Numbered from the stretch's first letter, positions 1 through 14,453 are shown. The stretch: 64,000 bases of DNA from Symsagittifera roscoffensis (GCF_963678635.1 NC_087070.1:20939461-21003460), one strand, 5' to 3'. Notes: generated by a model not told the origin, from the sequence alone. Translations and numbers: made by a program.

Positions 1-3000
1 AGATGCTTTTCACAAAAAATCTCAAATTTTAGAAAAAAAATCATTTTATATTCGTACATGTAATTTTTTATGTTATAATTGCTACATTAACCTAAAAAGG
101 CAGTCGGAACATTGAGGGCTTTGCCTTGAATGTTTATATGGCGTTTGGGGGTGATGATTTTTACAAAAAGTGGCGTGTGGGGTGATGATTTTATATGGCT
201 TGTGGGGGATGATTTTCACAAAAAAATCTCAAATTAATTTTATTTAATTAAATTTAATTTTCATAATGTTATTACTGCTCCATAAACCTTAAAAGGCAGT
301 CGGAACATTCAGGTATTCGCCCCGAAACGAGCAGTTTTGTTTGCTTTCCAATTCTATCTGAATTGAAAGCTAGGATGGAAAATTTTCCATCGTATTCTAC
401 AGCGAACATAACTTTTCTTGCTGTTTCTGTTACAGATCTAGCGTTTGCAGATCATCTGTGAAATTCATGAAAACCTTATTAAATGAGTGCTTGATATCTG
501 AATCATAAAAGTTTTCGCAATGTCTGATTATGTAATATAAGATTGTTTTTAATATCCTCTTAAGATAGGTTTTTTTAAATTGTTTTATTGTCCTCTTACG
601 ATTGTTTCAGGACCGTTTAAGTTAGGATTGTTTTAACGGGGTGCCGGACATCAAGCCGACGGGACTTCAAGCCGAATCGTAAATTAGGGAATTCAAGCCA
701 AATTTTTTTTATAAAGTTGTAAAATATGATTAATTTGTAAATTTTATTGAAGAATTTCTGAATTTCGTTATCTTTCTTCACTAATTATTGGCGTTTTCAT
801 AAAATTTAAGCCTACAACTGATGTTTAGGAAAGATGAAAAAAACACGATTGATGGCGCTTTTTCATGCTTATAATGTATGCATTTCAAAAACTGGCTGAT
901 GTTATTAACGGATGCCAATACCAAGTGGTGCATTGTCATAAATAACGCTTTTTATGGATTAAACTTGCCTAAAATTTTGATAAGCAACGTTTTACCGATG
1001 AAAAATAGTGTTTTGAAGTGATTGTAAAGTTCAAATTTTGGCCTGAAGTCCCTTCGGCTTGAGGTCCCGTCGGCCTGTTGTCCTAGACCCGTTTTAATGT
1101 CCTCTGAAACGCTATGTAAACTACGAAATCATATGTTTCTCGTGCAGTAACACATTCATAAAACCAAATAGCTAGCCTCAATTCATTTTTTGGCCCGGAT
1201 CATTTCGCTGACTACAGTACGCGTTACTAGAAAACTGGTAAATGGCGCAAAAAAACATTAATCAAAATTGATAATTTATTAAAACCCTTAATATTGCGAA
1301 AAGGATAACAGGTAAAGTGACTTTTTTTCGAGATTAGGATATCAATATCTTTTGGATGGGAGGAAAACTAAAACAGCGGAATTAATATCATCGCTAACGA
1401 TTGGAAATTACCACTGAACTACATGCACATATTGAAGAACTTAGGCAAAGAAACGGTTCGACTTATGTTACAGAAATAAGAACTCATGGTATTTCAAAAG
1501 GGTTTGTAAACTGTCACTAGAAATCGCGACACAAATTTTTTCTTGCACCCGTGTTTTTCATCTCAAAGTAACTAGTTTATTCACAATTTACACAGAGGCG
1601 AAGCAAAGTTTGCACTACAATAAATACTTAGCAGGATAAACAGAGCAACAGAAAGCTGAGATGAAAAGCCGGACAAAAATCTTTCAAAAACTTTTAATTT
1701 GAAAAACATCGAAAAGACTGATCTTCCAAAAACTTTTCAAAGATTTGTCTTGGATTTTGTCGTGAATCAAAAACTCTTTCAACAAAAAATATCACAAAGG
1801 AAGACAATTGATTATTAAATTAGCATCGAAACAAAACTTGCAAAGTGGTAACACAGCCGACAATTCTTGAGCAGACTGAGTCGATTTTTTTAAAAAGAGG
1901 CCGCTAAGCCGATATATTAGCAGCCGATACCTTTTAGACCAAATAAAGTGAGAAAAAGCAAAAAAAAATGATATACTGAAATTGGAGTAGGTATATTGAT
2001 AAGCAACATTTAAAAAATTTCGAAAAGAACGGGCATTTAAAATGCAGACATTCTCAACAGTTGTCTGTTAGCTGACGAAAGTACAGACTGAGAGAGATGA
2101 CCACCAATTTCAATCATGCTGTGACCAAGTTAATTATGGGGAAAAGTCATAAAAAAATTGCAACACCCTTGCTTATCCCTGACAAACTTTTGCACATTTG
2201 CTAAAGTAATTATCTTGCAAAACACAACTGAGTCCAAATGGCAATGACTCATTTCTCGCCTCGCCAAGGATAATTTTATTGCCTACTCATTAAATACTAT
2301 CTGATTTTTGTTGCATATGAAGAAAAAGTCTGACTATTTGCCCAAACACCAAAAAGCAAAGATTTCATACAACTTCGCCAAAATTTTAAGCCTTTCCGGA
2401 GTGAGTTGTTTTCAAACAGCTAAACTGACAATTTTTTTGGTTTGTTCTGCAAATATTTAGTTTCAAACAAATCGAAGTCGACCAACGCATAGAATTTCTT
2501 TATGACGGTTGATTGTCTTCAATTTTACTATCACCACTTACACTTTTGGCATTAAGTTTCTTCTCATCCTCCATTTTGGTTTGTTGAGCCTGAAAAGAAT
2601 TAATGGATTCCATCTTAGATTTATGGTTGGAATTGGCACTTTAGCAAGTTAGCAAATTGATAATATTATTCACTTTGTTGTTTGGTTAGATCTTAATAAG
2701 CTTGGTTTAACTGCCGAAATAATTGTTCTGAAAAATCAAGCGAGTTTTCAATAGAAGTCATATTCGGTTAGTGCTAACCATATGCTAATGCTTGAATTTT
2801 TAAAAATCAGGCTTTATTCTAGATGCGAGGAACAGTCATTTACTTTTAAGATGTGTAGTGCTCTTCATTATCTAGTGCCCGGTTGAGTTGCATCGAGCTA
2901 TTGCAGTTTTCGTGTTCCGAACATCAATTAGTTCAAAAAAATCCAACTCCAAAAGTTGCCTAAAAACGTTAGTTTCGGCCTGTTTTTCAAATTATCCAAA

Positions 3001-3100
3001 ACGGTCTTTTTTTAGTGCTTTGTTTCAAATTATCCAAAACAGGGTCTTTTTTTAATGCTTTGTGAAAACTTCGAAAATCAATTTTATCGACCTAAAAAAA
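1..3100. repeat. Large tandem duplication, copy 1
   Basis: This stretch is repeated almost base for base at 3857-6954; base 1 corresponds to 3857 and the match breaks after the shared run ending at 3100/6954. The left edge lies outside the window. Only scattered substitutions and one- to few-base indels separate the copies. No coding region is convincing in either copy: open frames are short, lack domain features and are mostly interrupted between copies. A MITE-like element (637-1091) sits inside. Confidence 0.9.
637..1091. mobile_element. MITE-like element with inverted ends and TTAA-type flanks (copy 1)
   Basis: The ends are imperfect inverted repeats of roughly 45-50 bp: the left arm starts CGGGGTGCCGGACATCAAGC and the right arm reads back as CGGGTCTAGGACAACAGGCC; both continue through the shared core GCCGACGGGAC. 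TTTTAA lies directly outside each end (631-636 and 1092-1097), giving a TTAA or TTTTAA target duplication as seen for piggyBac-type elements. There is no transposase. Family assignment rests on the target site only. Confidence 0.65.
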
Positions 3101-3856
3101 TACATTTTTGTTACTATACTTTATAACTGTTTTTATCAAAGAGAAATGAGTCTGTGGCGATACAACTATTCACATTCAAGGTATTTTTTAAAGGACTCAA
3201 AATATTCTGTAGAAACAATAAGTGCATGTTTTCTTCTTTGGTTCGGATAAAAAAATAATTGCCTCAAAAAACTGCAAACTATCAAACACAGAAACTTGTT
3301 GAAAGCCATATGCCACAAGGCCATTTGCCGAACCTGTTGTTGAACTATATAGAGAAAACCATAAATCCAAAGATAGTAAAGTTTCTAAGAAAGGAAAATA
3401 CAACTAAATTAGTTGACTACTAACATAACAATCCAGTCGCCGAAAAACACCAAGGGCTTCATCATATTCTTTTTTTTTTCCGACTTTCGATACGATAATA
3501 ACGGAATATTTGTGCTCGGGTGGGTGTTTTTTCTTCCGAAAAATTTCGACTTTTTAACTAGCCATTTTTGACGGGATTTTTTATATCATTCAGAAGGTAT
3601 TGTTATCTTGAGCTTAATTTTGAGAAGATATTCTACCTGTGATCATTTTTCGTAAAGTTATGGCGGTTTAAAGATTGCAAATTTCGGTCAATTTGGGACA
3701 ATTATCGCGCGATATACTTCGCGCTATTAACGCGTAAGCGGAAATTTAATTTATCTTAGAAATCGTTCCAAAATGGTTGAAAGAAACTTATTTGCCATAA
3801 TTGATTTGCTAAAAGGAGCGAAACTCGTCCTTTTGTTCTTTATATGGCGTGTGGGG
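3101..3856. other. Spacer between the two large tandem copies
   Basis: No gene is seen. About 3,470-3,856 resembles the reverse complement of 18,960-19,230, including the shared motif ATATGGCGTGTGGGG followed by TTTTCAC. It is therefore part of a dispersed, non-coding repeat family in this genome rather than unique sequence. Confidence 0.55.
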
Positions 3857-6800
3857 AGATGCTTTTCACTAAAAATCTCAAATTTTAGAAAAAAAATCAT
3901 TTTATATTCGTACATGTAATTTTTTATGTTATTATTGCTTCATTAACCTTAAAATGCAGTCGGAACATTGAGGGCTTTGCCTTGAATTTTTATATGGCGT
4001 TTGGGGGTGATGATTTTCACAAAAAGTGGCGTGTGGGGTGATGATTTTATATGGCTTGTGGGGGATGATTTTCACAAAAAAATCTCAAATTAATTTTATT
4101 TAATTAAATTTAATTTTCATAATGTTATTACTGCTCCATAAACCTTAAAACGCAGTCGGAACATTCAGGTATTCGCCCCGAAACGAGCAGTCTTGTTTGC
4201 TTTCCAATTCTATCTGAATTGAAAGCTAGGATGGAAAATTTTCCATCGTATTCTACAGCGAACATAACTTTTCTTGCTGTTTCTGTTACAGATCTAGCGT
4301 TTGCAGATCATCTGTGAACTTCATGAAAACCTTATTAAATGAGTGCCTGACATCTGAATCATAAAAGTTTTCGCAATGTCTGATTATTGTAATATAAGAT
4401 TGTTTTTATTATCCTCTTAAGATAGTTTTTTTTTAATTGTTTTATTGTCCTCTTACGATTGTTTCAGGACCGTTTAAGTTAGGACTGTTTTAACGGGGTG
4501 CCGGACATCAAGCCGACGGGACTTCAAGCCGAATCGTAAATTAGGGAATTCAAGCCAAATATTTTTTATAAAGTTGTAAAATATGATTAATTTGTAAATT
4601 TTATTGAAGAATTTCTGAATTTCGTTATCTTTCTTCACTAATTATTGGCGTTTTCATAAAATTTAAGCCTACAACTGATATTTAGGGAAGATGAAAAAAA
4701 AACACGGTTGATGGCGTTTTTTCATGCTTATAATGTATGCATTTCAAAAACCGGCTGATGTTATTAACGGATGCCAATACCAAGTGGTGCATTGTCATAA
4801 ATAACGCTTTTTATGGATTAAACTTGCCTAAAATTTTGATAAGCAACGTTTTACCGATGAAAAATAGTGTTTTGAAGTGATTGTAAAGTTCAAATTTCGG
4901 CCTGAAGTCCCTTCGGCTTGAGGTCCCGTCGGCCTGTTGTCCTAGACCCGTTTTAATGTCCTCTGAAACGCTATGTAAACTACGAAATCATATGTTTCTC
5001 GTGCAGTAACACATTCATAAAACCAAATAGCTAGCCTCAATTCATTTTTTGGCCCGGATCATTTCGCTGACTACAGTACGCGTTACTAGAAAACTGGTAA
5101 ATGGCGCAAAAAAACATTAATCAAAATTGATAATTTATTAAAACCCTTAATATTGCGAAAAGGATAACAGGTAAAGTGACTTTTTTTCGAGATAAGGATA
5201 TCAATATCTTTTGGATGGGAGGAAAACTAAAACAGCGGAATTAATATCATCGCTAACGATTGGAAATTACCACTGAACTACATGCACATATTGAAGAACT
5301 TAGGCAAAGAAACGGTTCGACTTATGTTACAGAAATAAGAACTCATGGTATTTCAAAAGGGTTTGTAAACTGTCACTAGAAATCGCGACACAAATTTTTT
5401 CTTGCACCCGTGTTTTTCATCTCAAAGTAACTAGTTTATTCACAATTTACACAGAGGCGAAGCAAAGTTTGCACTACAATAAATACTTAGCAGGATAAAC
5501 AGAGCAACAGAAAGCTGAGATGAAAAGCCGGACAAAAATCTTTCAAAAACTTTTAATTTGAAAAACATCGAAAAGACTGATCTTCCAAAAACTTTTCAAA
5601 GATTTGTCTTGGATTTTGTCGTGAATCAAAAACTCTTTCAACAAAAAATATCACAAAGGAAGACAATTGATTATTAAATTAGCATCGAAACAAAACTTGC
5701 AAAGTGGTAACACAGCCGACAATTCTTGAGCAGACTGAGTCGATTTTTTAGGCCGCTAAGCCGATATAATAGCAGCCGATACCTTTTAGACCAAATAAAG
5801 TGAGAAAAAGCAAAAAAAAATGATATACTGAAATTGGAGTAGGTATATTGATAAGCAACATTTAAAAAATTTCGAAAAGAACGGGCATTTAAAATGCAGA
5901 CATTCTCAACAGTTGTCTGTTAGCTGACGAAAGTACAGACTGAGAGAGATGGCCACCAATTTCAATCATGCTGTGACCAAGTTAATTATGGGGAAAAGTC
6001 ATAAAAAAATTGCAACACCCTTGCTTATCCCTGACAAACTTTTGCAGATTTGCTAAAGTAATTATCTTGCAAAACACAACTGAGTCCAAATGGCAATGAC
6101 TCATTTCTCGCCTCGCCAGGGATAATTTTAATGCCTACTCATTAAATACTATCTGATTTTTGTTGCATATGAAGAAAAAGTCTGACTATTTGCCCAAACA
6201 CCAAAAAGCAAAGATTTCATACAACTTCGCCAAAATTTTAAGCCTTTCCGGAGTGAGTTGTTTTCAAACAGCTAAACTGACAATTTTTTTGGTTTGTTCT
6301 GCAAATATTTAGTTTCAAACAAATCGAAGTCGACCAACGCATAGAATTTCTTTATGACGGTTGATTGTCTTCAATTTTACTATCACCACTTACACTTTTG
6401 GCATTAATTTTCTTCTCATCCTCCATTTTGGTTTGTTGAGCCTGAAAAGAATTAATGGATTCCATCTCAGATTTATGGTTGGAATTGGCACTTAGCAAGT
6501 TAGCAAATTGATAATATTATTCACTTTGTTGTTTGGTTAGGTCTTAATAATCTTGGTTTAACTGCCGAAATAATTGTTATGAAAAATCAAGCGAAGTTTC
6601 CAATAGAAGTCATATTCGGTTAGTACTAACCATATGCTAATGCTTGAGTTTTTAAAAATCAGGCTTTATTCTAGATGCGAGGAACAGTCATTTACTTTTA
6701 AGATGTGTAGTGCTCTTCATTATCGAGTGCCCGGTTGAGTTGCATCGAGCTATTGCAGTTTTCGTGTTCCGAACATCAATTAGTTTAAAAAAATTTAACT

Positions 6801-6954
6801 CCAAAAGTTGCCTAAAAACGTTAGTTTCGGTCTGTTTTTTCAAATTATCCAAAACGGTCCTTTTTTTAGTGCTTTGTTTCAAATTATCCAAAACAGGGTC
6901 TTTTTTTAGTGCTTTGTGAAAACTTCGAAAATCAATTTTATCGACCTAAAAAAA
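3857..6954. repeat. Large tandem duplication, copy 2
   Basis: Second copy of the 1-3100 unit. It includes a second MITE at 4494-4950. Right of it (about 6,900-7,000) is a short motif, TCGACCTAAAAAAAGGTCGA, that is also found in altered form near 19,970, marking another dispersed repeat. Confidence 0.9.
4494..4950. mobile_element. MITE-like element with inverted ends and TTAA-type flanks (copy 2)
   Basis: Same element as 637-1091, carried along by the large tandem duplication. TTTTAA follows at 4951-4956 and TTTAA precedes it. Since both copies share the insertion, the MITE inserted before the duplication. Confidence 0.65.
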
Positions 6955-9668
6955 GGTCGACAAAATTTTCGAAAATCTCTCCCCACTCGAGAAAATTCTA
7001 GATCTGCCCCTGGATCAATATAATACTTTATTCCCCCAGGAATTCTGATAACTAAAATCTTTTTTTTTGAAACTGGGAGTCATTCAAAATTTTTGTACCC
7101 TTTCTTTTTTTTGTAATTAGACAGCGGCATTTGCCGCATCCAAAAAAATTGAAAAAGATAAAATTGACTTTTCATGAAAAAACGAGCTAAATATTCAAAA
7201 CAACCTATGTACGTGCCTTCACTGCGTTCATTGACGCTGAAATGGACTCGGCGGTCTTATGTCTTTGTCTTTCAAAAAATAACTCTTAATCAACAGCTGT
7301 GTTTGTTTGTAGGGTGTCCTACAATTTAATACCATACAATTTAACACCGTACATTTTAACACCTAGTCTCAAATAAGTTTAGGAATGATTCATTGAAAAT
7401 ATTGGCAAGGCCATTTCATTTCGGTTTGAAACGATTCATTGAAATAATTTCCAAGGTCATTTCTGTTCAAAAATTACGCGAATTAAGTAGCGCGAAATTG
7501 TCTGGCTTTCAATGGCGAAAATTTCTCTCGCTTAATTCTTTGATGTTTACCGAAGTCCCCTTTGAAGTAAGTTTTCTTTTCATTTTGGATTAAAACAGTG
7601 TTAAGTCGTTATTGAAATGGTTTTAAAATATAGCGATGTTAAATTGCTTAAACAACAAAAAGTAGGGAGTGAAATTGTATGGTGTTAGGTTGTTTAAAAT
7701 TAAAAAGAGTGAACGTAGAGGCTAAAAAGGAGGTGGAGCAATAAGCAGAATGTTCTAACAGCAGAATGGGTCCAAGAGCAGAAAAACAAAAATATTAACT
7801 TTGATTAATACGGGCAAATTGATAAACACAATTATCAGAATCGTCAATAATACCAAGAAAAAGCATAAATTATTCATGTATTGAATAATTTCATCAGGTT
7901 TTCATTTATTTGACTATTTTAATACCTAGTTTACCTATCAGCTTATAAGATTTAATATTTTTTCGTTTTTCTGCTCTTGGACCATTGTGTTTATTGACTG
8001 ACCGCCGGGTAAAAAATTGTTTTGGGGCGTAACGATTTTACCTGATTCTTTGATGTTCAAATTGAGCCTGACATTATGTTCTACGAGGATATCAAAAAAT
8101 CTGTGGCAAGTTTCATTTTTTTATTATCTGGGACAAGACGGCATTGGACAAGTTGTCATCTGGGGCAAGTTGGAATCGGACAAGTTGGGCTGGGACAAGT
8201 TGACTTGGGGCAAAACGACATGTAACCGTCAACACAAGCAGTTCTGTGCAAATACCTTCGTTGAGACTCATGATTGAAAGCGTTTTGGGAACAAATTGGC
8301 ATAAGCTTTACAGTACGCACGTTTGAAATAGGTTCATTTTTTATTAGTGGTCACATTGTTCAAAAAACTTATATTAACTTGGAAAAACTATTTTTACAAA
8401 ATATTTTTCGCCCAAATGCTACCACTTTTGGCATTCCTGTCTCCAGAGGTTGCTTCCTTAGGTGAAATGCTTTGGATTGAAGTAGTTATTTTGGATCGAA
8501 TTTTTGTCAAACTCCGTTCACTTAAGATGAAATGTTCAAGATAAAAACTGCTTAGAATTTAAACAGTTACATGGGAATAAACATGGGAATAAACATGGGT
8601 CTTTCGGATCTAGTTTTATGTAGAAAAAAATACAAAAGCTTTCGGGTCAAATTTCAAATAATTATATCTGAAAAGGCAGATTACTTGAGGCAGAACACTG
8701 AAATAAGCTATGTCTCGAAATTTCCTGTAAGAGCATACTTTTGTGCCTGAAAGCAAAAATAAGCAATTTAAGATCTTTTTTACAATCCAAAACATCTTTA
8801 TTTTTCAAAAAGTAGGCAGGCAACGTTTTTCATGACTAACTGAAGCGAATAAAATTTTTACTTCCAATAAAGTACAAACAATTTAGTATCATTAAATTTT
8901 AAAATGCATATTTTGAAAATCAAATTTTGTCAAAAAAGTAACATGCACAGGAAAATCTGAAGTAGGCACAATGCAGGAGAGTGTTGACAAGAACCGCTAT
9001 TTTCATCAAACAAACACGCAATTAAGAAAAACTTATGGCCATTTTTTACACGGAACTTTTGTTAAATTGGAACTTTTGTTTGGCTTTTAGTTGTGCGGTC
9101 AGTAACTAAATAACAGTGTAAGCAGACAGGTCAGTCGGTAGATAGTTTTGACAAAACTCAAATGGGATGTTAAATACGTTTAAAAAAATTAGCACAGAAT
9201 GATCCGACCAGTGTTGGTCAATTTACGTCATTTTTGGAAAAAGGACGTTTAAAACGTTTTTAACGTCATTAATGTTTAAAATGTCAAAATAAAACATCTA
9301 CAAAGAAAAGTTTTTTTTCAATTAATGTCCTTTTTGTACGTGTTGTGATGAGATGCAACTATGCACAAATAGGTATAATTGATAATAGTTGCCTTAACAA
9401 AGCAAAAAACAATATTGAAAAAAAATTTCGCCAAAGAAACGCTTTCAACTATTTTTTTTTAAATATAATGTCAAGTTTTCGTAGACTAAATTAGAGATTT
9501 CATGATAATAAACTTCAATCGATCGCTTTACCCGCTCGCAATTTGACTAAGAAAACATTCAAACAGATTTTTCTCGACACTGGGCCAACACAACCTTTTG
9601 TAAATTTTTTAATTTCCTTCAAATCACGGCTGGGAGGATTTTAATACATTTTAATCGATCCATTATGA
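6955..9668. other. AT-rich stretch with no gene seen
   Basis: No coding region, RNA gene or long repeat is supported. About 8,129-8,215 holds a short degenerate tandem repeat around GGGACAAGTTG. Open frames in the area are under 90 codons with no domain features. Confidence 0.6.
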
Positions 9669-11517
9669 TTATTATTTGTGTATACTGATTTTATGTGGAA
9701 AACAAGTAAAAAAAAACCCAAAGACTAAGTGTCTCCCAATTTTAAATGGTCGGAACAAAATTCCTGGCGAATTTTAAAAATTAACTACAATTAAAAAAAT
9801 TTCTTTTAATTTTTTTTTCGTATAAGTACTCCAATTACTTATGTCACACTTAGAAGCAGCTACAAACCGATAGAGCTGCGAAGAAATTCAGAATAAGTTT
9901 TTGACATAACCATGATACTCTCATTATCCTAAGAACAAACTAAGAACAAAAGATAACCAACAGACAGAGGAAAAACTAAATCAACGCAAGGAACCAGAAA
10001 AAAAGTGACTAGTTTTTTTCAAAATATAGTCAACAGACAGATGGAAAGGAGTCAATGAACGCAATATAAAAACTAACTTGTTTTTCGGAAAAACTTCAGA
10101 TTTGCAATTTTAAAGCAAAAAACAAGGATTTACAGACTCATTTTGCGAAAACTTTATCAATAGGTGAAGCTTTTATTCCGCTAAAAAATCTGAAAACTAA
10201 TTTCCACTTTCGAAACTAGTTGTCTATCACGTTTTTTTGCTATCATTACACTTCCTTAATTGGAGATAGCAATTTAATTACCTTTAAGCAAATGAAATTG
10301 AATTGAATTCAAATAGTGTAAATAAACCTAAAAGCATTCATAAATCATTTATATGTATCAAAGCACTTCTGTGCACAAATACGAAGCTGAGCTTCGCACC
10401 ACTTGCGATATATAAAGCCACGGTATCGTTAAAAACTGAACAAACGATGTGTCGGCTCAGAACGACCAGCATTGAAGTAGCAAGAAAACTACCGATCGAT
10501 AACTATCTAGACAAAACCGGGAAAAATTTAAACAACTTTGAATGGACATAGGATTTTTTAAAAGCAGAAAATATTGAGAAACTTTTTAATCCTTTTTCGA
10601 AAAGTCGATCTTCAATTAATTTATATCATTTAGCAACCGAAATTCTCAGATATCCAGAAAATTAAGCCTAAAAGTTGCTAAGATTTAAGACTAAATGAAC
10701 TAAGACGAAAAAAAGATCCCAATAAAATGCTGGCGTAAAAATTGTCACCCAGCTCATTTGTCTTCGGTATCAGAAAAATTTGGTAGATATTAAAACAAAA
10801 TTCACCTGCTTACACTTGATTGCAAATGAAAACGAACTCTATACAGAACCAGAGGAAAATATGACGTAAAATACAAACATAGCAAAAACCAAAAAAAAAT
10901 ACATAAGAAACAGCGAAAACAAAAGTTATTACACTAAGAAACATAACGAAAACACTGAAAATTACGAGAAAAGTGAATTCAAAATTTTCAAATCCAATTT
11001 ATGGTCTGATAGCTCGTAATGCCTCTTAAACCCGAGTCTCTTCCTAAGAGATGTTAACGCTCTACCAAATTTTATAGACTAGAAGATTTGAAATAAACTA
11101 AAAATCAATTGACGAAAAAACTGATAGACAATTATACCAAACAAATTGCGAATTCACTCAGGACTTCTTTTACCTTCGCAAGATAATAAATGAAGAACAG
11201 CAGGCCCCCTCAAGAAGTTCCGCGTTAAACGGGAAAAATTTTTTTTGTAATCAAAAATTCTTTCATGTATTTTTATATTAAAAAGTAGAAGTGATTTTAA
11301 AGTTTCAAATTCAAAGCTGAGTCATTATCAAGAACATCCGGAAACAAATAAAAAAAACTAAAGTAAATAAGCCGTCAGAAATAACAAGCAAAAAAAAACA
11401 GCTGAATAAAATCATACAGAAACATCTACCACCTGCAAAGCAATCTCTAGCACTATATCGGCAAAACAAGTAATTGTAAAATTACCACTTCCAACATGCT
11501 TCAAAATGTCAAAATAA
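9669..11517. repeat. Tandem array, unit A
   Basis: Begins near TTTGTGTATACTG and matches 11,890-13,903 with many small indels. It contains a short frame at 10,303-10,551 that is also open in the other copy, but the frame has no domain features and its preservation is explained by recent duplication. I treat the unit as non-coding repeat. Confidence 0.8.
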
Positions 11518-11889
11518 TTTGTGTATATTGATTTCATGTGGAAAACAAGTTAAAAAAACACACCCGAAGACTAAGTTTCTACCAATTTTAAATGGTCGAA
11601 ACAAAAAAAAGCGTCTTGTTTTTAGACAGAAATCTTTTTGACTGACCGAACCAAGCGGAACCAAGATCCCTCCCCGTTACACACATACCACGCCAATCGT
11701 CTCAGGCAAGCACCTTTTTTATAGTTTTACGAGGGATATTACAAGGTTCACATATTCAGTTTATTTCCTGGCGAATTCTTTTAATTTTTTTCGTAAAAGT
11801 ACTACAGTTACTTATGTCACACTTAGAAGGGGCTACAAACCAATAGAGCTGCATAGAAATTCAGAATAAGTTTTTCAGAGTTTCTACGC
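11518..11889. repeat. Tandem array, truncated unit B
   Basis: A partial unit, starting with the same TTTGTGTATA head, that contains only the first few hundred bases (the AAATGGTCGAAACAA segment and the segment with CACGCCAATCGTCTCAGG). It then restarts as unit C. The junction shows that unequal exchange or slippage has reshaped the array. Confidence 0.7.
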
Positions 11890-13903
11890 AGAAATTCAGA
11901 ACAAGTTAAAAAAACACCCGAAGATTAAGTTTCTCCCAATTTTAAATGGTCGGAACAAAAAAAAACGTCTTGTTTTTAGACCGATTACTTTTTGACTGAC
12001 CGAACCAATGCGGAACCAAGATCCCCTCCCCGTTACTCATATACCACGCCAATCGTCTCAGGCAAGCACCTTTTTATAGTTTTACGAGGGATATTACAAT
12101 GTTCACAAATTCAGTTTTTTTCCTGGCGAATTTTAAAAACTAACTACAATCAAAAAAAAATTTCTTTTAATTGTTTTTCGTTAAATTTCTACAGTTACTA
12201 TGTCACACTTAGAAGGGGCTACAAACCGATAGAGCTGCGTAGAAAATCAGAATAAGTTTTTGCCATAACCATGATACTCTCAATGTCCTAAGAACAAAAC
12301 ATAACCAACAGACAGAGGAAAAACTAAATCAACGCAAGGAACCAAAAAAAAGTGACTAGTTCTTTCAAACTATAGTCAACAGACAGATGGAAAAGAGTCA
12401 ATGAACGCAAGGAAACAATATAAAAACAAAATTGTTTTTGGAAAAACTTCAAATTTACAATTTCAAAGTAAGAAACATGGATTTACAGCTATTTAAATTT
12501 GAAGAACAATTTATGATTGACTTTTTTTGACTTTGACTCATTTTGCGAAAACTTTATCAATAGGTGAAGCTTGTATTACGCTGGAAAATCTGAAAATTAA
12601 ATTCCTTTTCCGAAACTAGATGTCTATCACGTTTTTCGCGACCTTTACACTTTCTTAATTGGAGATCGCAATTTAATTAACTTTAAGCAAATGAAATTGA
12701 ATTGAATTCAAATAGTGTAAATAAACCTAAAAGCATTCATAAATCATTTATATGTATCAAAGCACTTCTGTGCACAAATACGAAGCTGAGCTTCGCACCA
12801 CTTGCGATATATAAAGCCACGGTATCGTTAAAAACTGAACAAACGATGTGTCGGATCAGAACGGCCAGCATTGAAGTAGCAAGAAAACTACCGATCGATA
12901 ACTATCTAGACAAAACCGGGAAAAATTTAAACTTTGAATGGACATAGTATTTTTTAAAAGCAGAAAATGTTGAGAAACTTTTTAATCCTTTTTCGAAAAG
13001 TCGATCTTCAATTAATTTATATCATTTAGCAACCGAAATTCTCAGATATCCAGAAAATTAAGCCTAAAAGTTGCTAAGATTTAAGACTAAATGAACTAAG
13101 ACGAAAAAAAGATCCCAATAAAATGCTGGCGTAAAAATTGTCGCCCAGCTCATTTGTCTTCGGTATCAGAAAAATTTGGTAGATATTAAAACAAAATTCA
13201 CCTGCTTACACTTGATTGCAAATGAAAACGAACTCTATACAGAACCAGAGGAAAATATTACGTAAAATACAAACATAGCAAAAACCAAAAAAAAATACAT
13301 AAACAGCGAAAACAAAAGTTATTACACTAAGAAACATAACGAAAACACTGAAAATTACGAGAAAAGTGAATACAAAATTTTCAAATCCAATTTATGGTCT
13401 GATAGCTCGTAATGCCTCTTAAACCCGAGTCTTTTCCTAAGAGATGTTAACGCTCTACAAAATTATCTAGACTAGAAGAAATAAACTAAAATCAATTGAC
13501 GAAAAAACTGATTGACAATTATACCAAGAAAATTGCGAAGTCACTCAATTTCTTCTACCTTTGCAAGATAATAAATGAAGAACAGCAGGCCCGCTCAAGA
13601 AGTTCCGCGTTAAACGGGAAAAATTTTTTTAAGTCAAAAATTCTTTCATGTATTTTTGTTAAAAAGTAGAAGTGATTTTAAAGTTTCAAATTCAAAGCTG
13701 AGTCATTATCAAGAACATCCGGAAACAAATAAAGAAACTAAAGTAAATAAGCCGTCAGAATTAACAAGCAAAAAAAGCTGAATAAAATCATACAGAAACA
13801 TCTACCACCTACAAAGCTATCTCTAGCCCTATATCGGCAAAACAAGTAAAACGCATAATTGTAAAATTATCACTTCCAACATGCTTCAAAATGTCAAAAT
13901 AAT
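11890..13903. repeat. Tandem array, unit C
   Basis: Long copy of unit A with extra sequence near its start (about 11,980-12,300). A further head fragment of the unit follows at 13,904-13,950 before the sequence changes to the GRB2 last-exon block. No gene is seen. Confidence 0.8.
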
Positions 13904-14295
13904 TTGTGTATATTGATTTCATATGGAAAACAAGTTGAAAAAACACCCGTTTGTTGTTTGTTTGCTGTTTTCAACTGGCTACGTGATAATTTTGACATTT
14001 GCCTTTTTGAGGTGTAGCGCTGGATTGGCTTGTTCGTAAAGATAGACGTGAAGGAGTAGATGATTTGCTAGAGCACTTAGAGCTGAGGAGGCTAGAATTA
14101 ACGGAGATGTTGTGGTTCTCATTTATGGTTGCAGAACCAGTGATGATGCGTCTCCTTGGGAAACTAGGGATGTTATGGAAGATTATGGTGGCTCTTAGAA
14201 ATACCAGGGACAGTCAAACAAGATCACAGCTCGCGTGAACCCTACGAGTTACAGGGATGTTGTAGCTCCTATGAGTACCAGGGATGTTGTGCCTT

Positions 14296-14453
14296 CTAGG
14301 AGTAATATGGTTGCCCTATATTGTTAGGTGCAGCGGATGTTGCTGTAGTGGTCTGTCTAACGTAGTTCTTGGGGAAGTATCCTATCTGCCCGTGAAGTTG
14401 TCCTTTCCACCACTCTGAGCGACTCCAGTTTAAGTTCTATCTCCTCGCCCCTT
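14296..14453 (-). pseudogene. Frameshifted duplicate of the last GRB2 exon
   Basis: On the minus strand an acceptor (GCTGTAG, AG at 14455-14454) is followed by a near-copy of the intact exon at 17,787-17,946. It is 158 nt long against 160. A two-base loss after the codons for EIEL shifts the frame and replaces the rest of the C-terminal SH3 domain by out-of-frame codons ending in an early stop. If the long transcript ever spliced to this exon instead of the proximal one, the product would lack a working second SH3 domain. Confidence 0.85.

Noticed and set aside
10303-10551. Small protein conserved between two tandem copies (also 12,702-12,947)
   Set aside because: Conservation follows from recent duplication of the whole block; neighbouring non-coding sequence is equally conserved and the peptide has no features.
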